Origin: Nematostella vectensis
Taxonomy: Eukaryota > Cnidaria > Anthozoa > Actiniaria > Edwardsiidae
Reading direction: 5' to 3'
Assembly (NCBI RefSeq): GCF_932526225.1
Contig: NC_064034.1
Span: 14,396,887 to 14,460,886, forward strand
DNA: 64,000 bases
Positions 9,380 through 19,823 of the stretch are shown one piece after another. Positions within the stretch are counted from its first letter, which is position 1. Every line of letters starts with the position of its first letter. The notes beneath the pieces were generated by a model, which saw only the letters and a program-made list of their open reading frames with translations, had not been told where the DNA came from and ran no database searches. Both the position numbers and the translations under genes were made by a program.

Positions 9380-9683
9380 ACGCTTCATCCTCCTACTTTA
9401 CCTCCTCTGAAAGGCCACTTTCACTTTCTGGCCCTTCGCTCCTAGCGTTCGCTACAGTCCTCCGTGCAAAGGAAATGGCATCGACTTGATCTCCCTTTAA
9501 TATCCTCTTCTAGCAGTTGAGCTTCTCGTTCTCTATGTATAGATCAAGGACCGACACCTTTAGCTTCTTGTGCTTGCCCTCTCTATTGGGTTGTACCCAG
9601 TCATAGTTGTCATACTTTTTCAACCTTTATTAGTCTCTCAGCCTCCTCCTCGACTCTTTACTCTTTCTTTTCTTGAACACATG

Positions 9684-9891
9684 CAGGCGCGTACCCAGGA
9701 TTTGCTGAAGGGGGGCTGCGTAGTCATTGGTCTCATATGGAAAAAGCATACTATTTGAAGAATGGCTGAAGAGGGCCGCGCAGTCATGGTCTAGTATGAA
9801 AAAAGCATAGTATTTGAAGATTCCTTAATAAGAAATAACCCACTTTTCTCCCCTAAAGGGAGGGGGATGCGCGCACCCCGTGTACGCGCCT
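9684..9891. mobile_element. MITE with AGGCGCGTAC ends
   Basis: About 208 bp starting CAGGCGCGTACCC and ending GTGTACGCGCCT. No coding capacity. Its duplicate at 29,268-29,467 lies in the same relative position, so it inserted before the larger duplication. Confidence 0.65.
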
Positions 9892-11969
9892 ATCATGGGC
9901 CTTTAAATGACGATGGTGATGAAGAAAAAAGTCACCTAACCCTCGGCGATTGTGACTCATCAGAGTCACCGGAGAAAATTGGACCATATTGTAATAATCC
10001 CTACTCCATGCCCATTTATCTTACGATGGGCTTATTATGTTTTATATTATAGCGGAGCCGGCGAGGCCGCAGGCCGCATTCGGAGCTCCATAGGTATAGA
10101 AATATGGTATAGCTATGTGACTTGGTTTTGTGGTCATCGCGCGGGTATCCGGTGGTGTCACAATCCATCTATCCAGTCAATCGCGCAACTCCCAGGCCCC
10201 CTCGGTCTAACGTTTTTACGTATTTTATTTTTTTACCGCTATCAGAGTTCGTATGTTCACAGCAAAAAAGTCAGATTAAAAATAGTATTTAATGAGAAAA
10301 TATGCGGAGTCAAATGGGCTGAAATCTTTGAGGAACCGTTTGTCTGAAGTACGAGCCGATAGTAAAATCTACCCGAGTGTTTGTGAATCCCGTCCGTTGC
10401 AGTAGCAAAAAGAGGACTACTTAGAGGCTCTACACTACCATTCTAATAATATTCCTTCACGTCTATATCTATGGAGATCTATAAGGAGATCCTGAGAAGA
10501 AAGGGCCTTGGATTGATGTATGTTTTCAGCTATAAAAATAATTCACTTGTGTCGACGAGTATCTTGCTAGCTGAAAGTCGACAAGTTCACAGTTTACAAC
10601 AAAAAGCGAATACAACCACGCAAGCGACAAACAGAAAGCGACAAAAAACACTGCCAAGGTGAGTTTTGAACGACGGTTTGTATTGAGAATATCACAGTTA
10701 TTTTTCTTTTATTGTTGTGCTTTTATAATGCTCGTTTCTTCGTGTTTTTCCCCCAAAACCAATCGCTCAAGCTAGTCACTGTTTCAATGTCACTTAGCTT
10801 GTTCGGTTTATACATTTGTTTATAGAGTTTGCTTTGAGAATTCGTGGTTTAAATCAAACAATTTGATCATACCAACATCCTTTGATATTCTTCGTTCTCT
10901 CTATGATTTATTGACTGCGTTGAGATATTTAATATAAGCTGACAAATATCATCCTATCATTTATTGCTAAAGAAGACCTTTCTTGTCTTTACATTCTGTG
11001 TATTTAGTCTTCTCGAAGATACAGCAACTTTTTCAATATTATCAAAACTACAAATAACTTATATATACTATATATACTTACTATATATTAACTTTACAGT
11101 CACAAGAGTATTTTCTCATCGAAAATAAAAACACAAAATGCATACTCTATTTAACCTATATTCTTTTTGCTTAGCTTATATTGTCTGCATCTTGCATAAC
11201 TATCTATTGTGTTTATTTATTTAAATGTTGTTTTGAAAGAAAAAAATACTTATAATTGTTTTCACTTTTATTAAGGTTAAACCAACCAAGGACTACCCGA
11301 GGGCCATGATTGATGTTGAAGGCTTGGAGGCATGATAATAGGCAAATATCTTAAAGATAATAAAGTAGGGGATTTCTTACTTTGATACAGCAGTAAATGT
11401 AAAATAGGCTTTTTTAAAGCACTTTCCCTCAATGATAAATCTGAAAACATTATTTCTATCAACCTAAAGATTAATGTGGAAAGGGGAAATGTTAGGAGAG
11501 TGCTCAACCAAGTTGTTGCGTTACTGATGAGTTTTTTTTTTATCAAAGCTATAGTCCCTCCCTCCCTTGTGCTTTTTTTTTTACTTGTGCTTTTTCAATA
11601 ATAAATCTGTAAAGAAAACAATTTTATATCAAACCTATAGGTGAATAGAAAAGCGAAAATGTTAGGAATATGCTCATTTAAGGTATTATTGCATTATTGT
11701 TATATATTTTTTAAAGCAGAGTCACATTTTTTTCAAATAGAGTCATTAATTTCTCCCTTTTTCTTCTCCCCATTGACTTTTCGTTATATTTATTTCTCTC
11801 TAACCCTAACATAGGTCAATGAAAATGGTTTGGTTTGAAATTAAAAATTGGAATTAAGCACTTTCAGTAATAATTTAGGATTTGCCTCCATTGCATTCAC
11901 TTTTGAGTAGCCAGTATGGGTGGATCCAGGGTTTCTATAACCAACAGGGGCCGGTTCCTGTAGATTAGC

Positions 11970-12080
11970 GCCTAACCCTGGGTTAAAATTCGCTAATCCT
12001 AGGTTAGCTAACCTAAGGATAACTCACCATTCCCGAAAGCCGAGTTAACCCCCGATTAACTAACCCTGGGTTAGAAATGG
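11970..12080. repeat. Left subterminal repeats of the Harbinger
   Basis: Repeated AACCCTGGGTTA, TTAGCTAACC and related palindromic words packed within about 110 bp of the left end, mirrored at 16,670-16,820. Such arrays may be binding sites for the element's Myb-like protein or transposase; this is inference. Confidence 0.65.
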
Positions 12081-12232
12081 CTTCCAAGCTAGAAACCGGC
12101 CATAAACCGGTTTGGGGGGATTTTTCGAGCAACCACAGGACTCCCAAGACGTAAACAAAACTGCCAAACGCGCGCTTTTCGCGCCCTTTTCGACTTTCGG
12201 CTTTTTGATTATTTTTTTTTCCGATCGTAAAC

Positions 12233-13471
12233 ATGGACTCCAAGAAGTCAAAGCGCAAGCCGAATTTTTCCATTGAGGAAATAACTATTATCACGGAGTC
12301 GGTGGCAGAGAAAAAAGAGATACTAAATTCAAAGTTGACAAATTCTGTCACAAACAAATTAAAGAATAGTGTGTGGGAGGAAATAAAGGACAAAGTGAAC
12401 GCAGTTGGAGTTGCTCCACGAAGTCTTGTAGAGGTAAAAGACAAATGGAAAAACCTCCTCTCCCAAGCAAAGAGGGAGAACTCAGAGTTCAAGCGGGAGA
12501 GGGGCAAAACCGGAGGGGGTCCAGCACCCAAGCCTCCATCCGCCGCCACGGCAAAAATAATAGAGGAGTACCAAGACACTCCCAGTTTTTCCGGGCTGAT
12601 TGGTTTTGAGACCGGTAAGACTAAAATTTGTTTTTATAATCATTTAGAACATACAAGTATAATGACACCGCGATAAGTTCTCTTTTTTATATTTATTTAT
12701 TTTTTGTTTATTTAGTAAATTTATTTTTCAATCTTGTTTTCCTTTAGAAATAATTTCTTCCGTGCCGGCAATCCTACCCCCTCCCTACTCCAAATAAAAA
12801 ATACTTAATTGTTCCCAGTCTCACACGCCACAACTGTAAAACTTTTCCTACTCGCGTATCAGCCATGTCTGTTCTGATGTGTTCCAACTCGAAGCTTCTG
12901 AATCTCAATCGTGTGAATTCTTATATCATCTTCACTCATTTAACTAAGTTTTTGTAAACACAGGGACGTCCGATCGACTAGATGAAAAATACCTCATTTC
13001 AATTTGTAGTTTTCAGGCGATTCGTTGACTGATGACTTAGAAGAACCATCGGTTTTAGTTCAGGTTGAAGAATCAGAGGTTCATCGTCCTACTTTACATG
13101 GTAAGAAAGTGCAGTGAAGGATAGATCCTTTGTGTTTATTATTCAAATCTTAAAACTTAAAATGTAAGTATATACTTAAGTTCTCATCAAAATCAACCGT
13201 TCTCTTTTTGGTGGTTCTCTGTGTATTTCCCGACTCTAGAATTCCCAGGGGCTCCAGGGGGTACAAACTGAGGGTATTCACCATAAAACTCTAATTAATT
13301 AGTCATATCCTTTTCAGCTACCCCTCCTCCAAAGAAAAAAAAATTAATGCAGATGACGTACTACAAGTGCAGTATGAGGCCTTACAGCTTCAAAAGGAGA
13401 ATCTCCTCCTGAAAAATCAAAAACTACAATTGGAGGTCTTTCTTTTGAGGAAAAGTATAACAGAGGAATGA
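12233..13471 (+). pseudogene. Harbinger Myb/SANT-like DNA-binding protein, three exons, one frameshift
   Basis: Exon 1 (12,233-12,614) begins MDSKKSKRKPNFSIEE and carries a Myb/SANT-like helix bundle (ITIITESVAEKKEIL, VWEEIKDKVNAVG, VEVKDKWKNLLSQAK). It ends at GACCG|GTAAGA. Exon 2 (13,017-13,100) starts after TTTTCAG, keeps the frame, is acidic, and ends at CATG|GTAAG. Exon 3 (13,318-13,471) follows CTTTTCAG. It encodes a Pro-Lys nuclear-localisation-like stretch and then a Leu/Gln-rich coiled coil (QVQYEALQLQKENLLLKNQ) ending in TGA. A run of nine A at about 13,340 puts exon 3 one base out of frame. Harbinger Myb-like proteins bind the transposase and the element ends and carry the transposase into the nucleus. 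Confidence 0.8.
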
Positions 13472-15208
13472 GGTGAGCACCCAAAAGTCTCAATGATTGT
13501 CAAAATAACCCACAATGTGTTTTTCTAACAATATCTCTTATGATCCAGTGTTATCCCCAGTATTTTTTGCCATAGTGGCAGCACATTAATAATGTTTAAA
13601 AAAATGACTTAGGATTGATTTGATGATTGGAAGGAATGTTGCAAAAAAATTTTTGTGTGAAAATTTTCTGTTTAACTCAACTGCAACACTTGAAAACTAC
13701 AGCGTGGCTGAGCGCCACAGCTGCCACTGTCTGGAGAGCACACTGTGATGAAATCTTGATATCTGAAATGTACTATATGGCCATTCCTTTTTATTTTTTT
13801 TGCCGCCTTCAATGCAGCAAATAGAGATGGAAATTTTTGAAGCTTTGAAATTCAGCATCTACCACTATTAATTATTTCCCCATTCTTCTATGTCTATAAT
13901 AGAAATCCTCTGAGACACAGGCAACATGCATGTAGTAATACAAATTATTAAGACTTACTAGACTTCTAGTCAAGTTTAAGCTTCTCTGAGCCATTATCTT
14001 TACTTTGTACAAAGCTGCATCATACATATTCTCATGAATTACAATAGATAATTGCATTTCTTTTTTATGATAGGAAATATGTCCTTAAAATTTGTCTTGG
14101 AAGTCCTTTGTAGGAATAGTACACATTCAAGTTCACTCTTTTGAATGTTGTAGCATCATTATTGTCTAAGCAATTAACAATTAAAAAAAACAACAGTTAC
14201 ATTCTCTCAAAAATACTTACAGCACTGAAACCAAAAGTATGGATAGTTCTAATGTATTCCCAAACTTCTTTTAAAAAGCCCTCAACCAATCAACAACGCA
14301 ATGAAGACAGCAGAAAACAATTAATAGCAGCATGTGAGAATACCTTTGTTGGATTTCACTGTCCATTGACTGCCTGAAAGTTTTTTATTGTAGCTTTTGG
14401 GTCCAGTGTTGTGATGATACTGGGGTAGGACAAATACAAAAGCAACATATATTAAAAATAGGAGTTTGAAATAAAGTCTCTAATGATCTTTCCATCCTCA
14501 GGGCCCTGATACACATTCAGATCTGGCTCATCATCAGGTCCAGCTGCTGGGCCATCATATATGTCATTTCTCAAGATTGCAATATTATGCAATACAGCAC
14601 AAGCCCCTATTAACTGGCTGACTTTCTCGGGCTTCATTCTGACCTCACCGTGCATAAGGTGGAACCGCCTCTTGAATAGGCCAAAGCATTGTTCAATTTT
14701 AACCCTTGTTTTTGAATGGGCTTCATTGAAGTCTTCATAATAACATAGTAAAAAATATATATTTTGAAATAAATGGATTGAAATAAATTTTGTGCATCTG
14801 TCTATGGTATGTATAGATAACTGTATACCAAGGTATTAGAGTGAAATGCACTTTAGATTGTTTAACTCGTATACACTCTAATATCCTTGTTCTCTTGTAT
14901 GCTGGCTTGACTACGACAGTGTTGCATAGGTTTCATAAAAAAAGCACTAAGAATTGTGGGTTATTTCCTGGATAATTTCCTATTATTTAAATCATACATA
15001 AAAAAGTTTCAATGTATTATTCAGGTGTTGTAACATGTAGACTTTTTTAATTGAGTGCCATGATATCCACTCAGTGCAGTACCTTTTTAGTGCACATTTT
15101 CACTTTTCAGGTTTATTGAATTTATTGGGTATTACTATCAGTGGTAATGGAGAAGTTATGAAAATATACAACAATTTAGTTGGCTCATTATTTAAAAAAA
15201 AATTCTTA

Positions 15209-15455
15209 GGGAGTGTTCATTAATTACACTGAGGGGGGGAGGGAAGATTTTTACCCAAGACACCTTAAAATTTCAGAGCCCCCCTTTCATTGTAAACAAT
15301 TTTTTTCGGTGCCCCTCTTATAGAACCCTAAAATTTTCTTTCTCTTTCCCTTAGAGACCTTTTTATTCAGAGCCCCCCCTTTTGGTGGTAAAAAATTTGT
15401 GGAGTCCCCCCACAATCTTCCCTCCCCCCCCTCAGTGTATTTAATGAACACTCCC
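15209..15455. mobile_element. Harbinger-type MITE in a transposase intron, TTA target duplication
   Basis: A 247-bp element with long terminal inverted repeats (GGGAGTGTTCATTAA and its complement, continuing for about 40 bp through G-rich and C-rich tracts). It is flanked by TTA at 15,206-15,208 and 15,456-15,458. The TTA duplication and absence of genes mark a PIF/Harbinger-type MITE. Its insertion point falls on the splice donor of the transposase exon ending at 15,460. Confidence 0.9.
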
Positions 15456-16080
15456 TTACCTGATGCTGGTTGGCTGGGTTAGGATAGGGTGTCATGAGGA
15501 AGGGGCGGCATGGATACCCACTGTCCCCTAACAAGTACCCCTCATCTATCCTTGTGTGCTCCCTTTCCAGCGTATTTTGAATAGATGAATTCCGAAATAT
15601 GAAAGCATCATGAGTGCTACCAGGCCAACGGGCAACAATGTTGGTAAAGAGACCTGCAAAAAATAAAGTTGAAACAAGTTCATCTTAATAAAAACAATAA
15701 ATAAAAAAGTAAAAGCAAAGCTGGATAAGGACGATAGAGGATCAATGTATGTATTAGTAAATTTTTGGGTCAAACCCTTCCCTTCACCCCCATAGCAAAT
15801 AGATAGATCTAAAGGATGCAAACAAGCAGTGTGCTTGTATTGTGAGGGGGACCCATTCTTAAAGTAAGAGAAATATTGTTTGGCTGATTGAGAGCTGATT
15901 GATTGATATTCTTCTTGGTGTTGTTATTATTATAAAGGGGGTGCATCTATCCCAACCATCCTCTGGTAAGAACCTGCAAGGTTTTCAAAAGATATATAAA
16001 AAAAACTGCTTTCAGCCTTAGAGTTTTGCATGAGTTCCTTGGCTGCCTCTGCAATTACTTGGCATGCAGTGAAGTTGTTG

Positions 16081-16104
16081 TTTTATACCCCCCCCCCCCC
16101 CCCA
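16081..16104. repeat. Poly-C run
   Basis: About 14 consecutive C in the first transposase intron, 25 bp from the splice donor. Likely a slippage tract. Confidence 0.8.
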
Positions 16105-16664
16105 TCTTCACACCTTATAATATTTTACCCTTGTTGTCACACACGGCTTCCACGTTAATGCTGTGCTGCCCTTTCCGATTGACATAATCGTTCTCATGAT
16201 TTGTCGGGGCCTGGAGCTTTACACGAGTCCCGTCAATACAGCCGATAACTCCAGGGAAGCCGTGCTTGTCGTAAAATGCCTGCTTTATCTCCCTTTGCCT
16301 CTCTCGCGAAGGCCATTTGATGAAGCGGTCAGCTTTGCTAACAAGCGCTCTTGTCATATCTGAGACAATGTATCGCCTATGATTTGCAAAAAACTCCCCG
16401 AAGCGTAAAAGCGTAGTGCGACAAGAACTTGGACTATTGGGGCAAGTGCGTGATTTCGTCGCGTATCCCGGCTTAATTCCTCCCTCAAAAACTGTGTTAT
16501 ATACTCAATTGTGTCTTTCCGAAAGCGGAACCTCGATTTGACCTCTTGGTCGTTGAGGAAGTCATCAAGGCTTCCGTTAAACAAGCGAAAGCGGCGTTCG
16601 CGAGCTTGCGGGTAAGCTTCCCCGACGCGGCAAAACAACAAATCCGCTGTTTTTTGCCAGCTTG

Positions 16665-16840
16665 CGCTAATCCATGGATTAGCGAGTTAACCCACCTCGC
16701 GAACAGGGTTAGATTTATTCCCCAAACTAACCCTGGGTTAGCGCTAACCGGCGTTTCGGGAACAGAACGAATCCGGGGGTAAAAATTTAATCATGGGTTA
16801 GGGTCAATTTAACCCTGGGTTAGCGCTAATCGGCTTTTCA
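16665..16840. repeat. Right subterminal repeats of the Harbinger
   Basis: Several copies of TAACCCTGGGTTAGCGCTAA-type words, matching the array at the left end and overlapping the 5' flank of the transposase gene. They could bind the element's own proteins and influence transposase expression; this is inference. Confidence 0.65.
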
Positions 16841-17592
16841 GGAACCGGCCCCAGGCCAATGGGTGGGTCACCAATATGTAATGCATGACAGGAGGTATGT
16901 TTGTGTAGTTTAGTTTCAACACATTCTTCTGAATAATCAGTTGTGGTACATGAAAACTACAATAGTGGGTCTATGGGGTGTGTGGGGGGGGGGGGCTAGG
17001 GGGTTTAAACCTCCCCTTGGGCTTTCTTTTTTTATTGTTTTCAGTGTATTTTTTCATTCCAAATCGTTACGAAGGTAAAATAATGACGAAAATTTTTGGG
17101 CCAAATCCCCCCTTGGCAAAAAGCTAGATCCGCCTATGAACTACAGTATGGCATCTAAATCTTTGGAATGCTGTTACATCCTTGATATATTCTTCACAAG
17201 GTCAAGCTTGTTAGAATGGTGTTTTGATAAAAATATACATAGTGGAACTTCTATAAAGGGAAATAAGAATTGACCATTAGACTCTTGAAAAAACATTCTC
17301 GTCAACTAAGACACCTTGAACTTTGACAGCCTTTTTCACACCAAGTTTAAGTATTTTGTTAACTTTCACAATGCATATTTAATAATATTGAATTTATTCT
17401 TGCTTGATCCATTTGGAGGGGCCAATACAATTCATAATAACATGGCAGTAAAATTTGACATATTTTTAATCTCATTAAAAAAAAAAACATTCTAGAAACA
17501 CCAAGATCCCCCTAAAACTACCCCTATCAGTCAACACAAAAAGGTGTTAAATGCTGGCTCCGCTTTTAGGCAGTGCCTAAATCTATATATTA

Positions 17593-19823
17593 CACCTTTT
17601 GCTGTTCAATAACGGGAAAGGGACATTCATTTGTGCCAAACGTTGTATCGTTAACGTGCATTGTACGTTCATCAACATCGCACGAAACATCCTTAGCGTG
17701 TCTCGACTTTCAATAACAATGATTGAATATGCGCGACCATTCAATAGCATCAACGGACAATCAATAACGCAATTGGGCATTCATTCGGGATTGAATGAAC
17801 ATTCTTTTGCATGCAATCGATGTATTAAAGACTTCGTGACCTAATCAATATTCACAAAGGAAGTTAACAGCACATGCTTGATTAACAATGCGCTAAGTTT
17901 AGTGGGCTCCCTCTGTTCACCGGAGACTTGAACTTGAATCTATTAATTACATCCGAACTGATTCGGGGCAAACGTTGTTCCTTCCATGTACCTATTTCTA
18001 AAACAATAGGTTCGACTGAATAATGTTTTAGTTTGGTCCGACGTATGCTGCAAGCCTTAGACAGAGATGGACAAGTCAGCTCCAACTTGTCCTCAAGGTT
18101 AGATGAGTTTTGTTATTTTCGGTGAACACAATGAGCGATATGCTGTGAAGTAAAAAAAATCAAGAACAAAACAATAATTTAACATGACAAATTCATGTCT
18201 TAATAGAAAATCATAGATGGAATCAATATGGAATTCAAAAGCTACTCCATAACCATTTTTTGTACACATTTTAAAGCTTGATGCAAGCGCCCCTCTGAAC
18301 TGACTGCGGGTTGTTTTATGTTTTCACCATCTGAAAATCGCTTGTTTCATTGCTTGTGGTCAAATGTTTAATTTTCATCTATGACATTATATAAAAACTC
18401 TAAACCTATTCTTTATCTCAGGTTAAGTAAATATTAAAAACAGACTTTTTATGCTAGGAATTTTATGCTAGCGGCTATAAAACACCATTGGGCAAACGAA
18501 GGCGGCATAAATTGACCCGTCACATCACCAGGGGGTACTATCACCCATATTTTGTTGGTAGCTATAGCTTCGCTTTTATAGCACGATAGAGCAAGCAGGC
18601 GGAGTGACAAGACTTTACGATGGAGCGAAAAAACTTTAAAAAAACGCTAGAAAATTATCTTTCTCGGTGCAACAGCTATTCTCATTCTGTTTATAATTGT
18701 GTTTTTACCTACCTTTCTTTACACAAACACTAAGGTATAACGAAAGCATTAATGACACTTCGACAACTACCTTCTCTTAACAACCATTTTCTAAATTATT
18801 GCTTTGTATTTTATCTGGTTTCATTTTCAGAATAGACAAAAGCACCAAGAGAAATGGATTTTTCTTTCGCGAGATCTTGTCGTCGCGAACAACACAGTAA
18901 GTCTCATTGTTGACAATATAATTGTTTGCGTTTTTTTAGGCTTAAGGCATACGTCGTACCTAACATGAACCTAATTCAGTCAAACCTATTGTTTTGGAAA
19001 TAGGTACATGGACGGTGCGACGTTTGCCGCGAATTGGTTCGAGTGTGATAATAGGTTAAAGTTCGAGTCGCCGAGTCGAATTGGACCAAAGCCTGCCGCT
19101 TTGCATAAAGGCGCGATATCGAACTTTTCTGGCACTTTGATATTTATACGATATTTATCACTCATCTAAAATCGGATATAAATCAGATACTTTTTCTGAT
19201 ATATAACAGATCTTATACCCTTAGAACTGCCATGTTGAACCTAGATTATTGCATCTCATGACTTGATAATATCATCAAGTAAGATAATCTCCGATAAGAT
19301 AATCTCCGATAATATCACAATATTGAGGGGTAAAGCAGATGGAAGGAGAGGATCTCAATAGACATCTAGTAGATTCTAATAAGATAATCTCAGATAATAT
19401 CACAATATCGAGGGGTAGAGCAGATGGAAGGAGAGGATCTAAATAGAAATCTAGTAGATTCTAATAAGATTTCTTCAGTCTGCCCTGAAGAAGTCTTATT
19501 AAAGACGAAAATTTGGCAGAGTCGAATTTCAGTGTTTGGTGTATTGTATTCATTGTTCTGGTACGAGATCACGACAGTTTGGGCTTTTTGATTCTATTCT
19601 TTTTTCGCATACAATTCAAAGATGCGACGCGCGCACGAATATCCAATCAGAAAGCAGCAAATAGAAGCTAATGAAGTGCAACCCAAATGTCCCCTAAAAG
19701 TCCCACAAATTGTACAACGTGTCGGATGAGGAGTGTGAATCCTGAACTCGGGTTTATCTATAATATAGACGTTTATAGGGGTTTTCCTGCGACTTGGGAA
19801 ATAAAAGACGGTCACCTGACATT
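17593..19823. repeat. Non-coding interval with a foldback repeat and an 85-bp tandem repeat
   Basis: No credible gene. About 97 bp at 17,926-18,022 is the approximate reverse complement of 18,973-19,068 (shared core CCATGTACCTATTT.CAAAACAATAGGTT). An 85-bp unit is repeated twice from about 19,302 to 19,475 (AATATCACAATAT.GAGGGGTA...). The rest is AT-rich and unremarkable. Confidence 0.75.

Larger units (their letters stand above)
8151..10045. repeat. Non-coding segment duplicated at about 27,719-29,600
   Basis: Holds repeats of CGCCCACGCATCAAGAGTT near 8390-8460, a tandem array (8655-8850) and two MITEs (9118-9379 and 9684-9891), all of them also present in the second copy. No open frame here looks real. 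Together with 6.8-8.15 kb it forms one continuous paralogue of the split copy at 23.2-29.6 kb. Confidence 0.85.
14452..16690 (-). pseudogene. HARBI1-like DDE transposase of the Harbinger, frameshifted
   Basis: The first visible exon runs from about 16,690 (no clear ATG) to 16,129, with a helix-turn-helix region followed by VIGCIDGTRV (first Asp). A frameshift with lost residues lies at about 16,355, between GDTLSQI and MTRALV. The donor at 16,129 (AAGG|GTAAAA) joins in frame to exon 15,653-15,460 (acceptor TTTTTTGCAG), which has NIVARWPGSTHDAF (second Asp) and GDSGYP. The last exon (about 14,737-14,452) has SKTRVKIEQCFGLFKRRF, supplying the catalytic Glu, and ends DFISNSYF. All three catalytic residues survive. 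The join into the last exon appears one base out of frame. Transcription converges on the Myb-like gene, the usual Harbinger layout. Confidence 0.85.
11947..16852. mobile_element. PIF/Harbinger transposon, 4.9 kb, with Myb-like gene and DDE transposase
   Basis: The terminal inverted repeats are GGGGCCGGTTCCTG at 11,947 and its exact complement ending at 16,852; beyond a small gap both sides continue with GATTAGCGC. Inside each end are several copies of AACCCTGGGTTAGC-like motifs. The two genes a Harbinger needs are present and converge: a Myb/SANT-like gene on plus (12,233-13,471) and a HARBI1-like transposase on minus (16,641 to 14,452). The second Helentron-like copy at 58.7-61.6 kb gives an approximate empty site. 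I could not define the target duplication. Both genes carry at least one frameshift. Confidence 0.85.
10051..17592 (+). mobile_element. Helentron/Helitron2-like non-autonomous element, split by a Harbinger
   Basis: The left end is AGCGGAGCC. Near the right end the inverted form (GCTGGCTCCGCT) appears subterminally, followed by a hairpin (TTTAGGC-AGT-GCCTAAA) and TCTATATATTA. Asymmetric inverted repeats with a 3' hairpin are the structural signature of Helentrons, also called Helitron2. A second copy (58,731-61,622) matches it segment by segment, except that this copy contains the Harbinger at 11,947-16,852. No Rep or helicase gene is present, so it is non-autonomous. Without a confirmed T/T insertion site the family call is tentative; the shared ends and the two collinear copies are certain. 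Confidence 0.55.

Noticed and set aside
9945-9985. CTGATGAGTC on the minus strand, a hammerhead-like core
   Set aside because: No GAAA follows at the right distance and no stems form; the paralogue at 29,530 is equally incomplete.
12013-12579. A 188-residue minus-strand frame at the Harbinger left end
   Set aside because: It is antisense to the Myb-like exon, which has matching splice sites and a family domain.
15546-15821. A 91-residue minus-strand frame
   Set aside because: It overlaps the second transposase exon in another frame and is a shadow of it plus intron.
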